Source of the DNA: Paratractidigestivibacter sp963605405
Lineage (GTDB): Bacteria > Actinomycetota > Coriobacteriia > Coriobacteriales > Atopobiaceae
Direction of reading: 5' to 3'
NCBI GenBank assembly: GCA_963605405.1
Contig: CAVCUP010000023.1
Coordinates: forward strand, 1 to 43,865
DNA: 43,865 nucleotides
The notes below the pieces were generated by a model, which saw only the letters and a program-made list of their open reading frames with translations, did no database searches and had not been told where the DNA came from. Position numbers and translations under genes: made by a program. Shown in pieces: positions 31,157 to 38,386 of the stretch. Within the stretch, counting starts at the first letter, position 1. Each line of letters begins with the position of its first letter.

Positions 31157-33661
31157 ATGGATCCAATTACGGTATGCAGCGTCGGGCTTGCCTCGACGGT
31201 TCTGGTTTTTATGCTCGATGCCCTGAGTGCCGCCCGTAGCGAGAAGGGCCTGCGCCCCTCCGATATCGTGTGGGCGCTCGTTATCGTGGCTGTCCATGTC
31301 GTGGTGTTCGTCTGGTATGCCCAGGGCCTGGTCGTTGAGTCGGCCTATGCGGATAGCCTCATCGCCCCGTTCGTGCTCTCGTGCACCTGCGTCGTCGGCG
31401 TCCATGCCTGCTTCATGCGCCGCGCCATCGCCAGCGGCGTCCTTACGGCCTCGGCCCCCTCGGACCGGGTCGCCTACCGCGTCGTGAGCCTGGTCATCGC
31501 CGTCATCGGCCTGCTGGTTGCCGGCGGCCTCTGTGTGCTCTCCCTCGAGATCCCTCAAACGGCGAGCTTCGGCGCCGTGACGGCGAACTCCGTCTTCGCC
31601 GAGTGGCAGCTCGTCTGCGCGGCGCTCCTTGCCCTGTATTTCCTCGGCCAGCGTCGTTGCGCCCTCGCCGCGATCGTGCCCCTGGCCTGCGCCGGGTTCG
31701 GCGTCGCCGAGTACTTCGTCCTGCTCTTTAAGGGCCAGCCCATCCAGCCCGGAGACATCCTCGCCATCGGGACCGCCGCGTCCGTGGCCGACGGCTACGT
31801 CTACACGCTCGCGCCCGTCTGCCTCGAGGGCATCGCGTGCGGCGTGGGCGCCCTCGCGCTTCTCTCTGTGCTCTCCCTCGGCGGAGAGAAGGGCGCGGCA
31901 CTCGACCGCCGCGCAGGCGAGAAGGGCGAGGGGAGCGGCGGCGGCCCGGCACGGCGCCTTGTTTCCGCTGTGTCCGGACTCGGCGAGCTTGACGTATCCC
32001 GGTGCCCCGCCCGTGCGCACTTCGCCGCCCGAAACTCTGCCCATGACGCCATCCATGGCCTTGCGGCCCGCGGCTTAGATCGAGGAGCTGCCCACAAAGC
32101 CGCCCGCAGCTCCACCCGCGACTCTAACCGTGGTGACGTCACCGTTCTAGCCCGAGCCGACGCCACCGAACCCGCCCGAGCCGACGCCGCCGAACCCGCC
32201 CGCAGCCCCCGCAGCTCCGTCGCCCGCAACGCCGGCGTCCTCGCCAATCTGGTCGTCGGCCTCGCGTTCCTCGCGGCTCTCGTCACCAACGTCGTCACCG
32301 TCGACTACCGCGCCGAGCTCGGCATCGACCTCAGCGGCTGGGAACCGGCCGTGAGCTACTCCTCGCAGGCTTATATCCCCACCTTCATCGCCGCCTGCCA
32401 GCAGATGGTCCCCGTGACCCCCGACGATTACGACGAGGCGACGGTCGACGACCTTCTCGCCTCCTACACCGACGCCTACGACGCGTCGGACGCGGCCACC
32501 TCGCCTGAGCGAACTGCCGCGGAGGAGCAATTCAGCGAGCTCAAGCCCTCGGTCGTGGTCGTCATGAACGAGACCTTCTCCGATCTTTCCATCTTCGACG
32601 GCTTCTTCGCGGGCTATGAGGGCCCCGAGTTCTTCAAGGGCATCGACGATTGCGTGCAGCGCGGCGTCTTCTACACCTCCGTGCAGGGCGGCAGCACCAC
32701 GAACAGCGAGTTCGAGTTCCTTACCGGCTGCTCGATGGCGGGCTTCGGCACGGGCGTCTACCCGTACAACATGTACAACCTCGCGGGAGTGGAGAACCTC
32801 GCCGGCGTCTTCAAGTCCCTCGGCTACGAGACGATCGCCATGCATCCGAACAGCGCGAGCAACTGGAACCGCAAGAACGTCTATCGCGATCTTGGCTTCG
32901 ACGACTTCCTCTCCATCGAGGACTTCCCTGACGCGGATACCCTGCGTGGGCACGTCACCGACCGCGAGACGTACAAAAAGATCCTCGCGGCCCTCGGCGA
33001 CGACTCGTCCCCTCAGTTCATCTTCGACGTGACCATGCAGAACCACTCGGGCTACGACACGGGCCTCATCCCCGATGACGAGATGCTCCATCTCTCCATC
33101 GACGGCTCCTCCGGCGATCCCTTGGTCGACGAGTACGTGACCAGCATCCAGCACTCCGATGAGGACCTTCGCTATCTCATCGAGCAGCTGAGCGAGCTCG
33201 ACCGCCCCGTGGTCCTCGTCTTCTTCGGCGACCACCAGCCCTATATCACGCCCGCATACAACGACGCCTGGTACACGGACGAGGCCGAGGCGGAGCACCA
33301 GGCGCGCGTCTACCAGACGAACTACATCATCTGGGCGAACTACGACCTCGCCGGAAGCGACCAGGCCAGCGACGAGAAGGACCTCTCCGCGAGCTTCCTC
33401 TCGAGCGAGGTCATGCAGGCCATCGGCGCGCCCCTCACCTCCTTCATGAAGGCGCACGAGGTCGTGAGCCGGGACCTGCCCGTGCTTACCGGTATCTTCT
33501 ACGAGGACGCCGACGGCGGCTGGCATATCCCGGCCGAGGAGTCGGGCATCGAGGCCACGGACCGGGCCAGGAGCGACTTCCTCTCCCTGCAATACAGCGA
33601 CATGTTCGGCAGCGGCGACGGCATCTACAACACCCACATGCAGGAGGTCGCCAATGTCTAG
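31157..33661 (+). CDS. LTA-synthase-like phosphoglycerol transferase
   Basis: The 834-residue protein has five or more N-terminal membrane helices (to about residue 245), a low-complexity Arg/Ala-rich insert (about 250-355), one more helix (VLANLVVGLAFLAALVTNVV) and an extracytoplasmic alkaline-phosphatase-fold domain (about 460-760). Hallmarks are VVVMNETFSD (metal Glu), QGGSTTNSEFEFLTG with the nucleophilic Thr, HPNSASNWNR and FFGDHQPYI. Relatives transfer glycerol phosphate from phosphatidylglycerol to lipoteichoic acid or, as in GacH, to rhamnose-containing wall glycans. The ribosome-binding site is weak, but the ATG at 31157 is needed for the first helix. A consensus start for another gene overlaps its 3' end. 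Confidence 0.88.
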   Translation: MDPITVCSVGLASTVLVFMLDALSAARSEKGLRPSDIVWALVIVAVHVVVFVWYAQGLVVESAYADSLIAPFVLSCTCVVGVHACFMRRAIASGVLTASAPSDRVAYRVVSLVIAVIGLLVAGGLCVLSLEIPQTASFGAVTANSVFAEWQLVCAALLALYFLGQRRCALAAIVPLACAGFGVAEYFVLLFKGQPIQPGDILAIGTAASVADGYVYTLAPVCLEGIACGVGALALLSVLSLGGEKGAALDRRAGEKGEGSGGGPARRLVSAVSGLGELDVSRCPARAHFAARNSAHDAIHGLAARGLDRGAAHKAARSSTRDSNRGDVTVLARADATEPARADAAEPARSPRSSVARNAGVLANLVVGLAFLAALVTNVVTVDYRAELGIDLSGWEPAVSYSSQAYIPTFIAACQQMVPVTPDDYDEATVDDLLASYTDAYDASDAATSPERTAAEEQFSELKPSVVVVMNETFSDLSIFDGFFAGYEGPEFFKGIDDCVQRGVFYTSVQGGSTTNSEFEFLTGCSMAGFGTGVYPYNMYNLAGVENLAGVFKSLGYETIAMHPNSASNWNRKNVYRDLGFDDFLSIEDFPDADTLRGHVTDRETYKKILAALGDDSSPQFIFDVTMQNHSGYDTGLIPDDEMLHLSIDGSSGDPLVDEYVTSIQHSDEDLRYLIEQLSELDRPVVLVFFGDHQPYITPAYNDAWYTDEAEAEHQARVYQTNYIIWANYDLAGSDQASDEKDLSASFLSSEVMQAIGAPLTSFMKAHEVVSRDLPVLTGIFYEDADGGWHIPAEESGIEATDRARSDFLSLQYSDMFGSGDGIYNTHMQEVANV
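32150..32197 (+). repeat. Two tandem 24-bp units inside the phosphoglycerol transferase gene
   Basis: Two adjacent 24-bp units that differ at one base encode ARADATEP-ARADAAEP in the low-complexity insert. Being a multiple of three, copy-number change would lengthen or shorten the linker without breaking the frame. Confidence 0.8.
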
Positions 33662-33663
33662 CC
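33654..33663 (+). CDS. Start of a gene lost in the assembly gap
   Basis: ATG at 33654 is preceded by a consensus AGGAGG (33642-33647) with 6 bases between, inside the last codons of the phosphoglycerol transferase. Only Met-Ser-Ser is visible before the N run. The arrangement suggests translational coupling. Nothing can be said of the product from this side. Confidence 0.5.
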
Positions 33664-33999
33664 NNNNNNNNNNNNNNNNNNNNNNNNNNNNNNNNNNNNN
33701 NNNNNNNNNNNNNNNNNNNNNNNNNNNNNNNNNNNNNNNNNNNNNNNNNNNNNNNNNNNNNNNNNNNNNNNNNNNNNNNNNNNNNNNNNNNNNNNNNNNN
33801 NNNNNNNNNNNNNNNNNNNNNNNNNNNNNNNNNNNNNNNNNNNNNNNNNNNNNNNNNNNNNNNNNNNNNNNNNNNNNNNNNNNNNNNNNNNNNNNNNNNN
33901 NNNNNNNNNNNNNNNNNNNNNNNNNNNNNNNNNNNNNNNNNNNNNNNNNNNNNNNNNNNNNNNNNNNNNNNNNNNNNNNNNNNNNNNNNNNNNNNNNNN
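33664..33999. other. Assembly gap (336 N)
   Basis: A continuous run of N. Its stated length may be an estimate, so reading frames cannot be carried across it. Confidence 0.99.
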
Positions 34000-34072
34000 C
34001 CCCGAGCAGGCTCCCGTAAAGGCGGAAACGGACCTTCCCCGTGCTCAGCCCCTTCCGCCCATGTCCAGCTAA
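34000..34072 (+). CDS. Possible 3' end of the gene in the gap
   Basis: One forward frame after the gap reads PEQAPVKAETDLPRAQPLPP and then Met-Ser-Ser and TAA (34070-34072), a plausible proline-rich acidic tail. The nominal frame from 33654 would instead stop at 34017-34019; with a gap of uncertain length either is possible. The TAA overlaps the TAG of the convergent gene. Confidence 0.3.
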
Positions 34073-34689
34073 CGGATGAAGTTCGTCCTCGCGCCGGCCT
34101 CGGGCTCGGGAACGTCGATCCCCGCAGCGCGGCCCGCCTCGATGCACTTGAGCAGCCATGCCATGTTGCGCCCGAGGACACGCATGGTAAAGAGGCCCTC
34201 CTCGTCCTTCTCCACGTCGGCGGCGCAGGCGCCGTGGACGTTGTTCCAGTAGCGAGAGGCGACGATGGGCATCTGGTTGATGGTAAAGAACTTCTGGATA
34301 TCGTCGAGGGCACAGGTGGTGCCGGCGCGGCGAGCGGACGTCACGGCGGCGGCCGGCTTGTGGGCCATCGCGGCCCCCGCGCTCATAAAGAGGCGGTCCA
34401 TGAAGCCGAGAAGCGAGCCCGCGGCGTGCGCGTAGTGCACCGCGCCGCCGAAGACGAAGCCGTCGGCCTCGGCGGCCTTGGCCGCGAACTCGTTGACCGC
34501 GTCGTCGTGGACGCAGCGGCCGAGCTTGGCGCAGCCGCCGCAAGCGACGCAGCCGCCCACGGGCCGGCTCCCGATCCAGAATATCTCGGCGTCGATGCCG
34601 TTTTGCACCAGCGTGGTCGCGATCTCCTCGAGCGCGCGGTTGACGCAGCCGTCCTTGTGCGGGCTGCCGTTGACGAGCAGTACCTTCAT
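34069..34689 (-). CDS. Flavodoxin-family NAD(P)H-dependent oxidoreductase with cysteine cluster
   Basis: The 206-residue protein has the flavodoxin-like fold of NADPH-dependent FMN reductases: MKVLLVNGSPHKDGCVNRAL binds the FMN phosphate, and FVFGGAVHYAHAAGSLLGFM near residues 80-99 is the second flavin loop. CVACGGCAKLGRCVHDD near residues 48-64 has the Cys spacing of iron-sulfur flavoproteins, though many flavodoxin-family reductases keep these Cys without a cluster. Likely a cytoplasmic redox enzyme with unknown substrate. The ATG at 34689 follows GAGAGG. It lies downstream of the map gene on the same strand, 154 bases away. Confidence 0.85.
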   Translation of the reverse strand: MKVLLVNGSPHKDGCVNRALEEIATTLVQNGIDAEIFWIGSRPVGGCVACGGCAKLGRCVHDDAVNEFAAKAAEADGFVFGGAVHYAHAAGSLLGFMDRLFMSAGAAMAHKPAAAVTSARRAGTTCALDDIQKFFTINQMPIVASRYWNNVHGACAADVEKDEEGLFTMRVLGRNMAWLLKCIEAGRAAGIDVPEPEAGARTNFIR

Positions 34690-34843
34690 GCGATGTTCCT
34701 CTCCCTTGCGGGCGGTTCCCCCGAACCGACCGCGCGTACAAATTCCTGCCGAGCGCCCGAGCCCGATTCTCCGAAGGCGAGAAATCCCTGCGAAGGCCCC
34801 GTCCCCGCGGCAGCCCCGCCCTCGGCGCACGGCCCGGATGCGC

Positions 34844-35728
34844 CTACCAGCTCAGCAGCTCGTAGCCGTCCTCCGTCACCACGAGCTGGACCTCCCACTG
34901 CGCGGAGTCCGAGCCGTCCTTGGTGCGGACGGTCCAGCCGTTGGGGTCGCTCGTGTCGATGCCCGGCTCGCCCGCGTTGACCATGGGCTCGATGGTGAAG
35001 CACATGCCCGGCGCGAGCACGAAGCCCTCGCCCGGCTCGCCCACGAACCCGACGAACGGGTCCTCGTGGAACTCGAGCCCGATGCCGTGGCCGCCGAACT
35101 CGCGCACCACGTTGAAGCCGGCCTCCTCCACGCATGTCTGCACCGCGTGCGCGACGTCGCCGAGCGTCGCCCAGGCCTTGACTTGCGCAAGGCCGCGCTG
35201 CACGCTCTCGCGCGTGACGTCCACGAGGCGGCGACGCTCCTCAGAGACCTCGCCGATGCAGAACATGCGGCTGGAGTCCGAGTAGTAGCCGTCGAGGATG
35301 GTGGAGCAGTCCACGTTCACGATGTCGCCGTCGCGCAGCACGTCGTCCTCGGAGGGGATGCCGTGGCAGACGACGTCGTTGATGGAGGTGCAGACGCTCT
35401 TCGGGTAGCCCTCGTAGTTGAGGTCGGCCGGGATGCCGCCGTGCGCGACGGTGTAGTCGTAGATCCACTTGTCGACCTCGGCCGTGGTCACGCCGGCGCG
35501 GATGTGCTCGCCCACATAGTCGAGCACGCCGATGTTGATGGCGGCGGAGAGCTTGATGCCCTCGATATCCTCGGCGGTCTTGAGCAGGCCGCGCGGCAGC
35601 ACGTCGCGGCCCTCGTAGTAGAGGCGGTCGAGCCGCTCGTCGATGCGCGCGTGGCACTTCTTGTATTTCTTGCCGGAGCCGCACCAGCAGGGGTCGTTGC
35701 GGCCGGGGACGTAGTCGTTGTCATACAT
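34844..35728 (-). CDS. map: Type I methionine aminopeptidase with N-terminal SEC-C motif
   Basis: The 294-residue enzyme removes the initiator Met from new proteins. The N-terminal NDPCWCGSGKKYKKCH is a SEC-C zinc motif found in some MetAP and SecA proteins. The pita-bread domain has all five metal ligands: VNVDCST, YYSDSSR, GGHGIG, TIEPM and WEVQLVVTEDG. The ATG at 35728 follows GAAAGGGAG. It diverges from the c-di-GMP gene at 35884. No operon partner is evident. Confidence 0.95.
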   Translation of the reverse strand: MYDNDYVPGRNDPCWCGSGKKYKKCHARIDERLDRLYYEGRDVLPRGLLKTAEDIEGIKLSAAINIGVLDYVGEHIRAGVTTAEVDKWIYDYTVAHGGIPADLNYEGYPKSVCTSINDVVCHGIPSEDDVLRDGDIVNVDCSTILDGYYSDSSRMFCIGEVSEERRRLVDVTRESVQRGLAQVKAWATLGDVAHAVQTCVEEAGFNVVREFGGHGIGLEFHEDPFVGFVGEPGEGFVLAPGMCFTIEPMVNAGEPGIDTSDPNGWTVRTKDGSDSAQWEVQLVVTEDGYELLSW

Positions 35729-35883
35729 GGTTAACTCCCTTTCTTCCTGCTCGAGTATGACACGTAACCGCTCGTCCGGTTCCGGGAAAAGCCCATATGG
35801 CGCGGGCTTGTGCCTGAGCTAAACTTCTTTAGTCTGTGGAGATGGGCGAGGCTTGCGCCTCGAGGAAGCGTGGGGGACGTTGA

Positions 35884-37800
35884 ATGGCACAAACTGACGC
35901 GAAGACCTGCTTCTCGTGGGCCGAGGCCGCCGACGAGCTGCGCGTCTACCGCAACGTGTATTCCGTGGCGGAGCTCCTCGACGAGAAGACCATCGAGGAA
36001 GAGGAGTGCTGCCTGCTTTGCGGCGAGGGCTGCGCCTGCATGCGCAAGGTCGCCCTCCAGGTCCTGCGCGAGGGCGGGGAAGAGACCCACTACCTGAGCA
36101 TCGGCGGCGAGAAGCTCCGTGCCACGGCCCGCTACGCGGAGGTGGACGGCGAGCCCCGCGTCTTCCTCTGCGCGCGCCAGGCTGAGGGTTCCGAGACCGC
36201 CGACGAGACGATCCTCTACCGCGACGCCCTCTCCGGCGCCTATAACCGCCGCTTCTACGAGGACAAGCTCCGCCACCAGTACCTCAACGCCGGCGTCGCC
36301 ATCCTCGACCTCAACGATTTCAAGATGATCAACGACGCCCTCGGCCACCACGTGGGCGACCTCGCCATCAAGGCCGTGGGACACGCCGTGCGCCACTGTA
36401 TCCGCGAGACCGACCTCTTCGTGCGCTACGGCGGCGACGAGTTCGTGCTCATCTTGCCCGGCATCGGCCGCGACGACTTCGCCAAGAAGCTCGCCTTCGT
36501 CGCGCGGCGCATCGAGGAGGCCGTGATCCGCGACCATCCCCAGATCAAGCTCTCCGCGAGCATCGGCGGCGTCCTTGCGGCCGGGCGCACCGTGGAGACC
36601 GCCATGCGCGAGGCCGACAAGCTCATGTACCGCGCCAAGCGGGGCAAGCTTACCGTGGTTACCGAGAACGACGTGGCCGACCTGCCCGAGTGTGCGAAGC
36701 CCCTCATCCTCATCGTCGACGACTCCGAGTTCAACCGCGAAATCCTGAAGGAGATGCTCAAGGACGACTACGACATCGTCGAGGCGAAGAGCGGCGAGGA
36801 GGGCTTCGAGATCATCTGCCGGCGCCGCAACGAGATCTCCCTCGTGCTTCTCGATATCGTGATGCCGGGCATGAGCGGCTTCGACGTGCTCACGAGCATG
36901 TCCCGCACGAACCTCATCGAGGACGTGCCCGTGGTCATGATCTCGAGCGAGGACGGCGAGGAGACCGTGCTCAACGCCTACGAGCTCGGCGCGTCCGACT
37001 ACATCACCAGGCCTTTCGACGTGCGCGTCGTTCGCCACCGCGTGAGCAACATCATGCACCTGTTCGCCAATCAGCGGCGCCTCTCGGCCCTGCTCACGCA
37101 GCAGTTCTACGAGCGCGAGCGCGAGAGCCGCATGCTCGTGGACATCATGGCCGGCGCCATGGAGCTGCGCAACGGCGAGAGCGGCATGCACGTGCTTCAT
37201 ATCCGCAACCTCACCCAGATCCTGCTTGAGCGCCTCGTCCAGAAGAGCGACGACCACTACATCCCCGCCGACCGCCGCCAAACCATCGCCATGGCCTCCA
37301 CGCTGCACGACATCGGAAAGATGGCCATCCCCGACGCGATCCTGAACAAGCCCGGGCGCCTCACCGACGAGGAGTACGAGGTCATGAAGACGCATGCGGC
37401 CATCGGCGCGCAGATGCTCGAGAACCTCGAGCAGTACCGCGACGACCCCCTTATGAAGACTGCCATGTCCATCTGCCGCTATCACCACGAGCGTTGGGAC
37501 GGCCGCGGCTACCCGGAAGGCCTCAAGGGCAACGAGATCCCCATCGAGGCCCAGGTCGTGAGCGTGGCCGACGTCTACGACGCCCTCACGAGCGAGCGCG
37601 TGTACAAGAAGGCCTATTCCCACGAGAAGGCCATGCAGATGATTCTGGCGGGGGAGTGCGGCTCCTTCAACCCGCTGCTGCTCGAGTGTCTCGAGGAGGA
37701 GCAGGACCGCATCCTGGAGGAGGTCGGAAACGAGTTACCCCCCCCCCTCGAGTCCTCGCGTATAACGCAGGGCGATAACGCGCAGGGTTCAGGAGCTTAG
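35884..37800 (+). CDS. GGDEF-REC-HD-GYP cyclic-di-GMP regulator
   Basis: The 638-residue cytoplasmic protein combines opposite activities. Residues 1-105 form a small sensor-like region with a Cys cluster (ECCLLCGEGCACM, 41-53). Residues 110-260 are a diguanylate cyclase with intact RYGGDEF (Gly183-Phe187) and an inhibitory-site RETD at 174-177. Residues 272-395 are a receiver domain with acidic DD279-280 and phosphoacceptor Asp324 in LLDIVMPG. Residues 415-615 are an HD-GYP phosphodiesterase with HDIGKMAIPD (His475, Asp476) and HHERWDGRGYPEG. The receiver probably switches the balance between making and breaking c-di-GMP. The HPt gene begins 40 bases downstream, suggesting a phosphorelay. 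Confidence 0.92.
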   Translation: MAQTDAKTCFSWAEAADELRVYRNVYSVAELLDEKTIEEEECCLLCGEGCACMRKVALQVLREGGEETHYLSIGGEKLRATARYAEVDGEPRVFLCARQAEGSETADETILYRDALSGAYNRRFYEDKLRHQYLNAGVAILDLNDFKMINDALGHHVGDLAIKAVGHAVRHCIRETDLFVRYGGDEFVLILPGIGRDDFAKKLAFVARRIEEAVIRDHPQIKLSASIGGVLAAGRTVETAMREADKLMYRAKRGKLTVVTENDVADLPECAKPLILIVDDSEFNREILKEMLKDDYDIVEAKSGEEGFEIICRRRNEISLVLLDIVMPGMSGFDVLTSMSRTNLIEDVPVVMISSEDGEETVLNAYELGASDYITRPFDVRVVRHRVSNIMHLFANQRRLSALLTQQFYERERESRMLVDIMAGAMELRNGESGMHVLHIRNLTQILLERLVQKSDDHYIPADRRQTIAMASTLHDIGKMAIPDAILNKPGRLTDEEYEVMKTHAAIGAQMLENLEQYRDDPLMKTAMSICRYHHERWDGRGYPEGLKGNEIPIEAQVVSVADVYDALTSERVYKKAYSHEKAMQMILAGECGSFNPLLLECLEEEQDRILEEVGNELPPPLESSRITQGDNAQGSGA

Positions 37801-37840
37801 GGCGCTTTCCACACCATCTACCAGCAAGGGGTTTACGATC

Positions 37841-38182
37841 ATGAACGTTAAGCAGGCTTACGAGAGCATCGGCGCCGACTACGACGACGTCCTTCGCCGC
37901 CTCATGAGCGAGAAGCTCGTGGAGCGCTTCGCGGGCAAGTTCCTCGACGACGACAGCTTCCCCAAGCTCAAGGAGACCGTGCTCGCGGGCGATGCGGAGG
38001 CCGCCTTCATGGCCGCCCATACGCTCAAGGGCGTCTCCCAGAACCTCGGCCTCACGAACCTCTACGTTCCCGCGCACGATATCTGCGAGGAGCTCCGCGG
38101 CGGGCTGATGGGCCGCGCGGTCGATATGCTCCCCGAGGTGGAGACGCAGTACAACAGGACGGTCGAGGCGTTCCGGGCATAG
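37841..38182 (+). CDS. HPt phosphotransfer protein
   Basis: The 113-residue all-helical protein has the histidine phosphotransfer signature AAHTLKGVSQNLGL near residues 53-66, with the phosphorylatable His in HTLKG. It has no other domain. It is probably co-transcribed with the GGDEF-REC-HD-GYP gene and could hand phosphate to, or drain it from, that receiver. No histidine kinase is in the window, so the source of phosphate is elsewhere. GGGG lies 9-13 bases before the ATG. Confidence 0.9.
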   Translation: MNVKQAYESIGADYDDVLRRLMSEKLVERFAGKFLDDDSFPKLKETVLAGDAEAAFMAAHTLKGVSQNLGLTNLYVPAHDICEELRGGLMGRAVDMLPEVETQYNRTVEAFRA

Positions 38183-38296
38183 GGCGCCTCGGCGGGTCGG
38201 ACCCATGCGGACCGGGCTTCTTCGGCAGCTTCGCAGATTCGGTCTCGGGTGAGGAGGGCGTGGGGCGCCCCGACCCGGGCAAACGGACATAAACGG

Positions 38297-38337
38297 GCGG
38301 CGGCCCTTGCCGATGGTATCCGGCAAGGGGCCGCCGC
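38297..38337. terminator. GC-rich hairpin between convergent genes
   Basis: Arms at 38297-38312 and 38321-38337 pair with one bulged base around an 8-nt loop. CCGTTTATG follows on the minus strand, so it fits best as terminator of the permease gene; it may also stop HPt transcripts. Confidence 0.65.
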
Positions 38338-38386
38338 TGCGCGTGCGCGACGCCTGCGACGGCGCGAGGCGCCTCTCTCCGTCGCG

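Noticed and set aside
35731..37623. 630-codon minus-strand frame opposite the c-di-GMP gene
   Set aside because: Antisense shadow of a protein with intact GGDEF, REC and HD-GYP motifs.
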